Shown here: piece by piece, positions 9,990 through 20,372 of the stretch
Numbering within the stretch: position 1 is the stretch's first letter
Layout: each line of letters starts with the position of its first letter
The notes under the pieces: generated by a model
Told to the model about the DNA's origin: nothing
Seen by the model: the letters and a program-made list of their open reading frames with translations, nothing else
The model's database searches: none
Assembly (NCBI GenBank): GCA_009809945.1
Contig: WTPW01000421.1
Coordinates: forward strand, 368,869 to 432,868
DNA: 64,000 nucleotides
DNA from: Gigaspora margarita
Taxonomy: Eukaryota > Glomeromycota > Glomeromycetes > Diversisporales > Gigasporaceae
Direction: 5' to 3'
Position numbers and translations under genes: made by a program

Positions 9990-11760
9990 TCTTACGTAAG
10001 ATCTTATGAACTGTAATATAAGCAAAATATTACGTAATATATTTCGAAATATTTCGAATTATCAAATTTTCAAAATATTATAAAAGTAATTTCAAAATAT
10101 TTCGAAATAGGTTAACGAAATATTTCGATCCTTTTCAAAATAATTTAGGGCTAGGAAACCAAGCTGGATCAGAATCAGTAGGTTTGTAACCTGGATCGCG
10201 CATTAGACTGATTTTTCGAAATAGTTCAAAATAGTTCGATGATATTCAAATTCTGTACTACAAGATCAGATTAGATCTTTTGTTTATAATTAGATCTTCT
10301 ATTTTTTTTTCACTTTTTTGTTTTTATTTCGTTTTGTTTTTTTTTTCATTTCATTTTTTGTTTTCGTTCGTTTTTTTGTTTTCATTTTTATTTTTAATTT
10401 TTTTTAATTTATTTTTTATTTTGGCACTTTTACAAGACACCTTTGCAAGAAGACATACAGTATTTCGAAACCTTGCGCATGTCTACACAGTCTTCCAACA
10501 CATTTAAGAACACCAAGAATGCTTCTTTAGAGAAATGATTTAGTTAGGCGCAAGTTTTCGCAAGTTTTCGCAAGGTTTTGCAAGTTTGTGCAAGTTTTTG
10601 CAAGGTTTCGCGTCATTTATTTTTTCGTTTCGTGTTTTTTGTTTTTGTTTTTTTTGTTTTATTATAAAATTTTTTTATTAATTTATTATATTTTGGTACT
10701 TTGCAAGAACAGAACCCTTACTTCCTGGCACTTTGCAAGAAAAACAACCTAGACTTTTCCAGTACTTTGCGACTTTTTTGGCATTTCGCAAGAACATTAA
10801 CACGGCTTTCGCAATTTCTGAATTTACAAGAACGTGATTCTTACGAAGATTTGGGGCTTTGTTTATTTTTTTTTATTAGTTTGCTTACACTTTTTGTTTT
10901 TTTTTTGTTTTTTTTTTTACTTATTTTTTTAATTTTTATTTTAGTTTATTTATTCCTAACTTCTTCGAAACTTTGTGACTTTTCTTGGCAATTTGCAAGA
11001 ACCAACACTTCTAAAAAATGTTTTTTATTTTGAAGTTTTTAGAAAAAGAGTGCGAAACGAAGTTTATAGCCAAAACAAAAGAAGTAATCAAAGTGAAGAC
11101 AATTGAAAATAAAGAAGTGAAGATAATAGCTAACTGTGGGTGAGCGAAAATAAGTGTATAGGGCTAGTTTTTTGTATATAGTGATAGAATTAGATGTGAA
11201 GAAGTGCGAAAGTATTTAAAATAATAAATAATAATGTAAAAATAATACTGTAAAAAATGTATAATAATTAAAATATAATATATAATATAATATGTATAAT
11301 ATATAATAATAATAAATAAAAAAATAATAATAAATAAAAAATGTAAAATTTTATAATAAATTGCGAAACCTTGCGAAATAAAGCGAAACCCTGTAAAAAA
11401 GCATGATTATGTGAATATGTATATCATTTATTTATTTTTAAAAAATTTGCGAAAATTTGCCAAATATTGCGAAACAATGCGAAAAGATCCAAAATATTGC
11501 GAAACAATGTGAAAATATCAAAATATTACCTCCTGCACGCATTAGTTTATTGATTTGCATGAGTACGCGACCCCTGTAGGAGGAGATAATTTGCATTTTT
11601 TTTTATTTGGTATATTTCAAAATATTTCAAAATAATAATCGTAATATTACCATAATCTAACGTAATATATTACGTAATACACTGTATCAATTGTAAGATT
11701 TTCATAATATTATGGGCCGTAATATCTTACGTAAGATTACATATATATAATTTGCTGATG
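9965..11760. mobile_element. foldback-like inverted-repeat element inserted in the retrotransposon
   Basis: Inverted ends start CATCAGCAAATT and contain TGTAATCTTACGTAAGAT (left 9965-10003, right ~11720-11760). Subterminal regions are rich in ATTTCGAAAT words. The left half carries a tandem run of CGCAAGTTTT units (about 10551-10610) and T-rich tracts. The right half carries the inverted counterpart, TTGCGAAA units (about 11360-11520). The arms are therefore built from short tandem repeats, as in foldback elements. No transposase is visible, and the open frames inside are low-complexity Phe/Leu runs. The terminal CATCAGCAAA is shared with the two inserts in the UGT gene (25237 and 31632 ends). 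No clean target duplication was found. Confidence 0.7.
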
Positions 11761-12144
11761 AAACTATATAGCCCCTGTGATGAATGCCCTACTTGGTATA
11801 TTGAACTTAGACTCTGGGTAACAATTAAACGATATCCCATTGAGGAAATAGGAAAGTGTTATTGGAGTACACCTGATGGTTATAAAGGTGATGAAATTCC
11901 AAGTTTACCTGAACCCTACCCCTATGACCCACTACCCTTGGAACCTCTGTTTGGACAACAATCTGACCCTGTAGTTATTCAACAAAACATTACCAATATT
12001 CAAATCAATTACCAAATTATCCAACCCACTTATATCTTAATAGACATACCTTGGTGGTTACCTTTATTAGAAACCCCCTTTCCTCAACTATTAGATGAAC
12101 ATAACAATTTTTTCCCTAATTACCTTTGTAATTCTGTTTGGTAG
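11752..12144 (+). pseudogene. Pol C-terminal tail, segment downstream of the insertion
   Basis: This open frame has no start of its own: it begins inside the right inverted repeat and reads out of it. The product has CDECPTW near its start, then a Pro-rich stretch (PYPYDPLPLEPL) and a Gln/Ile-rich end. The Cys pair could complete a cluster with the CAQCWCG segment on the other side of the insertion. That is inference. I recognise no named domain. It lies between RNase H and integrase, which suggests an element-specific linker or extra domain in the ancestral polyprotein. Confidence 0.5.
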
Positions 12145-12253
12145 ACTACACCTAACCCTACCTTTTATTCTTGAATTATAATTTTTCTTTTAAAACCTGA
12201 CAATAAGCTCAATCCAGTCTAGGTAGTCGGTATCATAGCACCCTATTTTCAAA

Positions 12254-13516
12254 ATGGACCCTGAACATTATCAAAACATAAAAATATTTTTAAAAACTAC
12301 CACCTACCCCGCCCAATTTACAAAAACCCAAAAAGAACAATTACAAAGAAAAAGTCAATATTTTTGTATTAAAAATAACCAACTTTACAAAAGAAAACAA
12401 AAGCAAAACCAAGACCTACTGAAAGTAATTCAAAAACATGAGGTTGAAGCTGTATTGTACCTCATGCACAACCATCCCCTTGGAGCACATTTTGGAACTG
12501 ATAAAATGTTTGACAAAATCAAAAGTTGGTACTATTGGCCTCAAATGTATGAACATATTCGAAACTATGTAAAGACCTGTGATAGTTGTCAAAAAAGAGG
12601 AAAATATCTACAACATGGACCCCTTCACCCTATCAAAGTAGAAGTACCCTTTGACAAAATTGGAATCAATTTTGTTGGACCTCTCCCTTCTACTGCCCAA
12701 GGAAATAAATATATAATCGTTGCTATGGATTATATGACCAAATATCCTGAAGCTAAAGCAGTACCAAATGCTACTGCCCAACAAACTGCTGATTTCATCT
12801 ATGAAGATATCATTTGTAGATATGGATGCCCTAATTTTATACTTTCTGATCATAGAACACATTTTAATAATTTGCTCATTGAAGGTTTAATGCAAAAATT
12901 CCAAATTAAACACTTGTTAACTACTCTCTATCATCCACAAACAAATGGATTAGTAGAACGTTTTAATAGAACATTGTGTGAATCCCTAGCCAAATTAGCT
13001 AATGACAATACAGAATGGGATAAATTGATACCTTTTGTCCTGTTCTCTTACCGAAGTTCTAAACATGCAACTACCAAGTTCACACCCTTCTTACTTGCCT
13101 ATGGCAGAGAGCTGAAATTGCCTATTTTTGGATTACAAGAAAATTCAGAAGAAAATCTTTTAACAAGATTATACTCGATCATAGAAGATTTACCTGCCAA
13201 TCAGGCCCAAGCAAAGAAGAATGTTGAGAAATCTCAACAACGTCAAAAGTTCTACTGGGATAGAAAGCTCAAGAAAGTTAAACGCCTATTTGAAAAAGAA
13301 GAACAAGTATTGTATTACGATGCTGCAAGAGATAAACATTTCACAGGCAAATTATTACCAAAATGGAAAGGACCCTATTTCATCCATAGTAAAGTGGCAC
13401 AAGATGTTTATAAGCTTTGTACCATGGATGGACAGATCTTAGAAACACCAATCAACGCCTACTTACTAAAAAAGTACTATACCCGTCAAACATGGGACCC
13501 CATGATCATTATATAG
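12254..13516 (+). CDS. retrotransposon integrase
   Basis: 420 codons from an ATG. An N-terminal His/Cys zinc-binding region includes HNHPLGAHFG and CDSCQKR (about residues 70-115). The DDE catalytic core has D159 (VAMDYM), D199 (LSDHRTHF) and E235 (NGLVERFNRT), with 35 residues between the second Asp and Glu, the canonical D,D35E spacing. The C-terminus has a KWKGPYFI segment typical of gypsy integrases. The enzyme joins element cDNA to host DNA. The second-Asp motif is usually SD.GT.F, so the HR in SDHRTHF is unusual and may reduce activity. It is separated from the preceding open frame by ~110 bp and lies in another frame. That gap contains intron-like GT and AG words, but splicing is not shown. 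Confidence 0.95.
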   Translation: MDPEHYQNIKIFLKTTTYPAQFTKTQKEQLQRKSQYFCIKNNQLYKRKQKQNQDLLKVIQKHEVEAVLYLMHNHPLGAHFGTDKMFDKIKSWYYWPQMYEHIRNYVKTCDSCQKRGKYLQHGPLHPIKVEVPFDKIGINFVGPLPSTAQGNKYIIVAMDYMTKYPEAKAVPNATAQQTADFIYEDIICRYGCPNFILSDHRTHFNNLLIEGLMQKFQIKHLLTTLYHPQTNGLVERFNRTLCESLAKLANDNTEWDKLIPFVLFSYRSSKHATTKFTPFLLAYGRELKLPIFGLQENSEENLLTRLYSIIEDLPANQAQAKKNVEKSQQRQKFYWDRKLKKVKRLFEKEEQVLYYDAARDKHFTGKLLPKWKGPYFIHSKVAQDVYKLCTMDGQILETPINAYLLKKYYTRQTWDPMIII

Positions 13517-13589
13517 AACATTTCTTTTTTTTTCATTTTCTATTTTTATTTTTTTATTTCTTTCTACTATATTTAGCAATTTTAAAAAG

Positions 13590-13994
13590 ATGACAACAGT
13601 ATTAGAGTTGGTTATGCAGGAGTTATCTGAGACAGAGCCAGCCGATGTTGTTGTAGAACCTCCTCCCTATCATCAAAGGGATTGAACTAAAAAGAAGGTT
13701 CAAGCAGTATATCGAATTTTACGAAATATAGCAAGACAAAGATGTAGTGAAAGTATTCGAATGAAAACTTTGGTCTATGCTTATTACCTAGGAGAGCTAT
13801 TGGAAACTAAACCCAAAACTCCAGCCCAACGTACAGTTTTGGCTAATCTCTTAACTAAGCATTATGAAGTAGCTTCTACTCAGACCTACAAGATCTTTTC
13901 ACCATATGGTATAGAAGCTATTTATCGAACCAAATTTTTAAATTTGTCCAATATCAAGACTCTCCATACATTAGACCTTGTCTTCCTATTCTAA
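13590..13994 (+). pseudogene. extra ORF after integrase, one in-frame TGA
   Basis: A frame of 134 sense-length codons starts at ATG 13590 and is open to 13994 except for a TGA at 13683-13685. The N-terminal part is acidic and Pro-rich (EPADVVVEPPPYHQRD). The part after the stop is basic and looks folded (RIARQ-like and YYLGELLETKPKTPAQ). No family is recognised. A fourth ORF between integrase and the 3' LTR is where envelope-like or accessory genes sit in some gypsy elements. There is no signal peptide or membrane segment here, so an envelope role is not supported. Confidence 0.55.
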
Positions 13995-14022
13995 AGTTCT
14001 CATGGAATTCGAAAATAAGCCC

Positions 14023-14029
14023 GGGAGAA
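14023..14029 (+). other. polypurine tract
   Basis: GGGAGAA abuts the 3' LTR start TGTTGACC, the expected place for the plus-strand primer of an LTR retrotransposon. It is short. Confidence 0.55.
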
Positions 14030-14727
14030 TGTTGACCTATGAAAATACACAAAAACGGGCATAACTCTCGATCTAATGATCAGAATTCGATGAAACAACT
14101 ACCATTCGACTCAGCTCGACGAGACGATTCGAATGAGCTACAGAACATCTCTGTAAGACCATTGGTTGCCAAGATCGGAACCAATGAATAATCAAGTATA
14201 GGATCTACAATTTGATTGGCTAGGAGATCTACTGCGCGCCAAAGTGCATATATGGCATTTATAAAACATGTCATATTTATAGCATATATACTCTATATTT
14301 TATTTATAACACATATGTCATTTATTTCATATATTACATTTATATTATTTATACTATATATTTTATTAGTAGTAGATATAGCATTTATTGCACATGTAAT
14401 AGATATAGCCCGTTACATTTGTGAAAAACAAAAATGTATAAAAGCAGCTGATGTGGACCCCAAGTTCAACATCGAGTCTTCATACTCTTTCAATAAATAA
14501 AACATTTATTTACTACACAAATTAAACAGTTACTAGTATCTTCATATACTTTTAATTGTTGCCTCTTTCATAATTGCAAATTACCATAAATCTTCTTTGT
14601 TAAGTTTTCTTGAAAAACGCCTTTGACTTAGTTAAATCACAGTAACAAGTGAGGTTACACAAAGTGATCACTGTCTAAGATCGCTCTAGTTACCTACTAT
14701 CTTTAAAGAAGTGGATATAGGATAACA
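14030..14727 (+). repeat. 3' LTR
   Basis: Nearly identical to 4005-4703 and free of N. TATAAAAG is at 14437-14444 and AATAAA at 14492-14497, so the U3, R and U5 layout is plausible. The flanking ATAG at 14728-14731 matches 4001-4004. Confidence 0.93.
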
Positions 14728-14730
14728 ATA

Positions 14731-14825
14731 GATAGGATACAACTAGCCACACCTAAAGGTTCTACACTAGCTGCTATACCTGCAAACTAACACAAATTTC
14801 CTATTTAAACCCTCTGATCTTCTGT
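14731..14825 (+). repeat. fragment of a dispersed repeat also present at 52501-52665 (minus)
   Basis: The segments ACAACTAGCCACAC, AAAGGTTCTACACTAGCTGC and AAACCCTCTGATCTT match the reverse complement of 52501-52665, with an internal deletion. The sequence has a TATTTAAA box and may be part of another LTR. That identification is inference. Confidence 0.6.
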
Positions 14826-15842
14826 TTCTCTTGCCAATCCTACTTGTTTTACTAGTACTTCCCTCTGTTATATTAATCAGTCAATATTTGTACCAGATGC
14901 TATCAATGAGTATTTTTTTAGAACTGCTTTATTTTTGTGAAATACTTGGTAGAGCATTTTCTATTCTATACAGGTATTACCTATACTTCAGTAATTGTCA
15001 TTATAATCTAGACCAATACCTGCAAGGTAGGATTACTCCTGTTCTCTTACCAATACCTACTTTTGCCTTTGTAAGGTTCACTCTGATGCTAGCACCTACC
15101 TCTATTATTCTACTAGTTCTTATACCAACTTTTTAACTTCCAAGCCAGTTAGCCTAGAAGGGACAATTCACTCAGCATTAGGTATTACTATGGTTAGGGA
15201 TGTATATAAACAGTCATAGATAGAGATGGTAAAGTTAGTCCAGGTCCAGTCTTGGTTCTAGGACTTGTAAGTTCTATTATGCAGATCTAAGGACAAGGCC
15301 CTCATATAATAAGTCCTAGTACTTGTATCTAATCTATTGTTTTAAGTTCTTGAACTTAGTTCTAATACTTTCTAACCATTTTATTACTAATATTTTTAAG
15401 TTTTATTAGGACCTATTGTGGACCTATGGACCTAGATTCTAAAATTGGGACCTAGACTTTAAAGGCCAGATTCCAAAACCAAGTCCTAAAGTCCCAGATT
15501 TAAGAACAAACTTTGGTATTCCTAGTTGTAAATATGAGTTTGGACAGTTATGAACATTTTACACAAAAAAATAAATTGAAATTAAAAATTTTATTATGAT
15601 AACATGATTTAAAATTAAATAAAAAAAGATTTATTACTAAATTTTACATTAATTGTATATTTTTGAATAATGTATACTTTATTATAAGATATATAGACAC
15701 TATAGATACTATAGACGTGAATATAAATATAGACAAGCCAAAAAAAAGGTATAGATATAGCAAACATGACATTACTAACTATAGTTCTTTTTTTTCTTGG
15801 TACTTACTTCTATAATATAAATTTTTTTACTCTAGTGCAACT
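14826..15842. other. no gene seen; GGACCTAG-type degenerate repeats
   Basis: The open frame at 14831-15136 starts at TTG and encodes a Leu/Ile-rich product without a recognisable family, so it is not called. Around 15290-15520 the words GTCCTAG, GGACCTA and CCAGATT recur in degenerate form. The remainder is A+T-rich. Confidence 0.5.
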
Positions 15843-16016
15843 CTAGTAGTCAAGTTGGTGAACCTTTTCTGAGGGTTTGTTTTTGTCTAATATTCTAGCT
15901 CTGGTTTCTGATATTCCAGTTTCAGTAGCACTATCAAAGATCTTTGCTATCTCCTTATTCAGAACTTGCCAAATGGGTTTCTATTTCTGCAATCTCTTGG
16001 ATTTGTCTGTATAATA
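15843..16016 (-). pseudogene. decayed coding remnant, Lys/Glu-rich
   Basis: On the minus strand a frame ending in TAG at 15843-15845 is open for about 45 codons, then has one in-frame TAG and continues. The product includes LNKEIAKIFDSATETGISE and ARILDKNKPSEKVHQLDY, which is hydrophilic and probably helical. Composition is much less A+T-biased than the flanks, which supports former coding. No family can be named with certainty. Confidence 0.4.
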
Positions 16017-16136
16017 ATATACAAATATATCTAAAAGCTTTTATTATAATTGGTGAACCAAGAAATTACAGATAATATACCCAACCAATTGACAAGACAA
16101 TAGTTACCATACTATAGGTCTATTTTTTAAAGCATT

Positions 16137-16217
16137 ATCAGTGGAATTCGAACCCTAGATCTGCTGCTTAGAGGATAAAACTTAACAACTTCTCTAAGTT
16201 GCTATATCCTCTTATAT
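16137..16217 (-). repeat. tRNA-like retroposed sequence
   Basis: Read on the minus strand, it has an A-box-like TAGCAACTTAGAG followed ~40 nt later by a perfect B box GGTTCGAATTCC. A D-arm-like stem GCAAC/GTTGT can form. It does not fold as a clean cloverleaf, because acceptor and T stems are poor, so it is not a functional tRNA. AAGCATT flanks it on both sides (16130-16136 and 16218-16224), as expected for retroposition. Confidence 0.5.
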
Positions 16218-16224
16218 AAGCATT

Positions 16225-17718
16225 TTTATTTAAAATAAATGCAGTAAAATTTATAGGAAATAATTATTATTTTGATAAGAAATAATATTTTTAGTAATAA
16301 TTATATATATTTATTAATTGTAAAAAATTCAGGAACCCTACTTGAATTCCATATGGATCTCATATATAATTCTATATTACATGCATACTTTTTAAAAAAT
16401 TTAGAATTTGCTTATTACTACTAATAGCTAAATTGAAATTACTATATTTGATTTGTTAATTTAACTTCAGTCAAGTTTTAGAATCAGAAAATTTAAGTAT
16501 TCTTTTTTTTTTTGTATATTTATTATTATTATATCTGTTTGATAACAACAAAGATCATTTTAAAACAATATTAAACGGATTTAAACAATTGTAGTTTAAA
16601 ATATTTGTTATCCCTATATTCAACAAAGCAATTACATATTATGTAATTTATTACTGTAACTCTTGATCACATAATAAGTATAAACCAAGTTCATAATTGA
16701 ACCATAATGTACTAGAACTTAAAAGAACCAGAGAATTAGTATTGAATAAGAGAATATAAGCAAATGCTTATCCAAATTATCATAACAAGGTTCTACAAAT
16801 CTTGAACTTAGACCAAATCTTCTATATCCTTTAAGTTTAACAATTCAAGGTTTTAGATATTTGAATGATTGTTAAATAATATTTGGATTAGATTTAGTAT
16901 TTGTTAGTAATTTTGGCTATTATCCTAATAGTTACTACTTTTCAAATATTTAACTCTATTCTATTTTTGATATAAAAACATGATTATGCTCATTAACTCA
17001 TACAGGAAGTTTCCAAAATTCTAGGTTAGAATATGTCAGAGTGCATTGGAATTATATTAGTTGAATCAGAATTGATCAATTTTGCTCCAAGGTCATAAAA
17101 AATTTTACTAATAAATCACATTTATTTATTAAATAAAAAATGCCCAGCTAATAATTTTGCTATAAAACCTGCCAACAACTAGAATTAACACTAATCTAGA
17201 TCTGATGCATCCAACCCAAAAATTTGTATATAGCTTTATAAAAATCTATTCTCCTGTTTAGAATTATTTTATTTGAAATCAGTTATTAGCCTTGAATACT
17301 TCTTAGCAAAAAACCCCTTTAAAGAGTTTTGATAGTTAATAAATGCTTGATATTATTCTATTGTCTATTTATAATACTGCTTTCAGTATGTTTCAAGCTG
17401 CATTCTAACATTTCAGGTCCATTAATAGTATATTCTTAATGACAAAAAAATATTTTATACTTATTAGCTTTAACAACTATTTCATTTGGTACCAAATATT
17501 TGGATTATTAGGAACACTTGAAGAACAGTTAACTTAGCAATTGACAATTATCTAATAAGCATATAATAATATTATTTGTTTAACAGAATTAAAACAAACT
17601 GGCCTAAAATGCTCCTAATCTAACTCAGCTTAGGCCAAATGCTTGTTATATAATATTGTGATAATTATCATATGATTTTGTAATAATCACTGTATTAACT
17701 CTTCTTCAATCCACCTTA
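16225..17718. other. A+T-rich intergenic stretch, no gene seen
   Basis: No supported gene. About 17005-17105 is a dispersed repeat matching 21928-22040 in the same orientation (TTCTAGGTTAGAATATGTCA, GATCAATTTTGCT, CATAAAAAATTTTACTAA). Confidence 0.5.
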
Positions 17719-18698
17719 CCGTATATTCCTGAAAATAAGCTATTCCGAAAATAAGCTACCCCCTGTTTTTTTCAAAAATCTCAAAAAACGCATTAGCAGT
17801 TGCTACATATAAAACTTTTTTATACTAAGTAAACTTCAAAAGTTCGATTAAGAGTAGAGGGTATGTCAATCATTTTTCATATGATTTTCATGGTACAAGT
17901 GAAAATCATATGTTATAAGAAATACGCCCCTGATAAAACTTTTTAAGTTTACAAAAAACCCTTGTCAAAATTTCGTGGTGGTGTGTAAATTAAAACCTCT
18001 ATTTATAGTAGGGAAATTTCTAGAAGCAATTCCATTTTAAAAAAATATACTTGTATATGCAGTAAAACTTTTCTGGGTGAACCCAAAATTTTCTGGGTTA
18101 CCCTGAAAGTTCTCTTGAAATTTTCGGGGTAGTAATTTATTCTATTGGACTTCTAGAATAAATAGCTTACCCAATCATATTCCCGTATTCGTAAAAAAAC
18201 CAACCGTGGTATGAAAACCCAATCTGCCCTTACGACTTATGGCATGCTAGTGGAACAAAAGAAGTTCGGGGTTGAAAGAGATAAACAGAAGGCATTTATT
18301 TATTATTAAGCATCTGTCAAAATCCTTCTTATTTTCTGCTTAGCAGAGATGGAGGACACAGGTGGAACATATAGTGTGGACAGTAGGGTAATGTGCATGC
18401 TACCTTCGTTTTCTAGTCCGTTTTTTTGTCTTCGTTATTCTGGTTTTTTTTTTTTTTGTATTTCTCGTTGGTTCATCTTTTTCGCTGAGCTTTTAAATGA
18501 ATTTTAGAGCACTCTGATGAACTATCATAATTATTGTTTAAATTTTTTAGATCACGATAATTTATGTTCACAAATTGTGTAATGTATTTGTTCCAAGAAT
18601 ATATAAACCACAAGCACGGTTCGTCGTGCATTAATTCTAGAATAAAGAAAAAACCTCTACTTAACCACGGGACAAAAACAAGCGAAGACAATTCGCAT

Positions 18699-18866
18699 CA
18701 TTGGACTGTTGAAAATTAGCGAAAAGCAATTTTTATAGATGAATCGAAGTTCAAATTTTTGGCACCGATGGAAGAGAATTGTGTTAGAAAGATCCTTATT
18801 ACTGCAGCATGTAAAACTGGTGGTAAGATTTGGCAGGGATATGGATGTGTATCATGTTGGAAATGA
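18699..18866 (+). pseudogene. Tc1/mariner transposase remnant
   Basis: In-frame translation gives HWTVEN, a TAG, then RKAIFIDESKFKFLAPMEEN and a KTGGKIWQGYGCVS segment. This is the second-Asp block of Tc1/mariner transposases (consensus W..V.F.DES.F, then GGG..V.GC). One in-frame stop, a TGA at the 3' edge and no recognisable N-terminal DNA-binding or final D/E block show a dead gene. It lies centrally within TA-flanked inverted repeats, as expected. Confidence 0.75.
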
Positions 18867-19383
18867 TTGTAGAATTGAGGGAAGGAGTTACATCGTAAAA
18901 TACTAGAAGATGCGAGCGAAACCGATTGCAATACAAAATCACTATGTTGAACCAAAGCTATTTCATTTTAACGAAATTATTTCTTATTGGCAAAATATTT
19001 CGGATTTTGGAAATTAGTTTAGCCAAAGATATACGTGATGGTNAAATTTATAATAAAAAAAAAAACTTTTTTTTTTACCTATGTAATTTATTTATAATCA
19101 AGAATTATTAGCATTTGNAAAATTCACTGGTTATATGATTTATAAAACATAAATATCGCTATTTAAAAATTTATTTGCCCTTTGTAAAATATCAGAATTA
19201 TACTCAAATTTTAACTAAAACCCAATCTTATTTATTAGTAACTCAATTAACTACAAATCATACGACCCTATTTTTTTACCCCTAAACTTCTAACTAAACA
19301 CCCATTTCTAACGACCTGATTGCATGTTTAGTCCAAACCCTATTTATAGCTAAAGTCCAACGTCAAAAACTGACACCGAAAGC

Positions 19384-19790
19384 GACGAGTTTGCAACAAA
19401 GCTCCAATAATACGACGATACAAAACGTTACCAAAACTATTATGATGATAATAGTAATCTAATAAAAGAAATAAAATGAAGGGGATTTATATTCAGTGTG
19501 TGATTTGAGAGGCTGCAGTTTGGACTAATAATAAGACTGAGACAGGGTTTGTGCCGAAGAACAAGGAGCAACGGTCAGTAAAAGAGAAAAACACTCAGCA
19601 TAGAGAATGGGAGTATGAACCATAAACTAGTTCTCTTACTAACAAATTCAGAAACTTCTACTAAATGAAGAAGGAATTTAGCGGCGTGCAAATGGCATTC
19701 ACAAACAGCGACATCAAAAACTACTATACCAAGAGTAACGAGCTTGCAACAAAGCTCCAATAACACGATGATATAAATGACACCAAAAAA
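19384..19790 (-). repeat. pair of direct repeats within a possible small hydrophobic ORF
   Basis: Copies at ~19384-19430 and ~19735-19790 share GCAACAAAGCTCCAATAA and flanks. On the minus strand both encode the segment VLLELCCKLV. An ATG-started frame of 92 codons (19575-19853) covers one copy and is Leu/Val-rich. No family is recognised. It may be a decayed duplicated gene or a chance frame inside the transposon. Confidence 0.35.
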
Positions 19791-20239
19791 GATTAGATAG
19801 TATCGTTTATTATAGAAAATTCTAGATCTCCGATTTTCTGTGATTTTCCACATATGTTACACAAAAAAAATTACCACAGTTCCATATACAAAATTGATCA
19901 TCATACCCTCTACCCTTAAGTAAAGTTGTTCAGCGCATCAAAATACACTTATAGTAAAAATTTAGTGTCATTTGGACAACTTTTTATTAGTACATTTTTC
20001 AATTTTTTCAAAAATGTCTATACGCTGAAAATAAGCTACCCCCTGTTTTTTTGTGTAATTTTTTGCCCAAAAAAGGTAGCTTATTTTTGGGAATATACAG
20101 TATATGCTTTTTTAGAGGTCTATTTGTAGTTTATCCTTTGTTTTTAGTAAGCCTTAGACAAGTTTTTTTTTGCTCACAAAGTTCAAATTTTTTATTCTTC
20201 TAATATCTTTATAGTTACCAGTTTCTTGATAATTAATAA

Positions 20240-20372
20240 GTACTATAAACTGCTGTATAAACAGACCCTCACATATCAGACCCCTTCATTTTTACTAATT
20301 ATTTTTTTTGCTAATTAATTTTTTTGGTGGAATGTGCCAGACCTGGGTTGTTTATATAGCAGTTTACAGTAC
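20240..20372. repeat. short MITE with GTACTATAAACTGC ends
   Basis: GTACTATAAACTGCTGTATA at the left is mirrored by TATATAGCAGTTTACAGTAC at the right. It is ~133 bp and non-coding. Confidence 0.75.

Larger units (their letters stand above)
4005..14727 (+). mobile_element. Ty3/gypsy LTR retrotransposon, internally interrupted
   Basis: Two ~698-bp direct repeats (4005-4703 and 14030-14727) begin with TGTTGACC and end with ATAACA. They flank gag, protease, reverse transcriptase, RNase H and integrase reading frames in the Ty3/gypsy order (integrase last). The 4-bp sequence ATAG precedes the left LTR (4001-4004) and follows the right LTR (14728-14731), consistent with a target duplication. The LTRs differ at roughly ten positions by eye, which implies a fairly recent insertion. 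The copy is not intact: gag and pol are out of frame, a second frame break lies near 9661-9669, a ~1.8-kb inverted-repeat element sits in the pol tail, and the last ORF has an in-frame TGA. Single N bases cluster in the left LTR and pol. Confidence 0.95.
17719..20100 (+). mobile_element. Tc1/mariner-type DNA transposon, decayed
   Basis: Inverted ends read C(C/T)GTATATTCC followed by AAAATAAGCTA. Both are flanked by TA, the Tc1/mariner target (17717-17718 and 20101-20102). AAAATAAGCTACCCCCTGTT is duplicated just inside both ends. A transposase fragment lies at 18699-18866. The rest is decayed and includes a direct repeat at 19384-19430 and 19735-19790. Confidence 0.75.

Noticed and set aside
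10280..11033. Phe-rich ORFs at 10280-10507 and 10701-11033
   Set aside because: Low-complexity translations of T-rich tracts in the foldback-like insert.
13590..13994. Envelope-like gene
   Set aside because: No signal peptide, membrane segment or other envelope feature in the frame.
14831..15136. 101-codon Leu/Ile-rich ORF
   Set aside because: Starts at TTG, resembles no family, and lies in repeat-derived DNA.
16137..16217. Functional tRNA gene
   Set aside because: B box is good, but acceptor and T stems do not pair and no anticodon arm is convincing.
18716..18955. Minus-strand 79-codon ORF
   Set aside because: Antisense to the Tc1/mariner transposase remnant.
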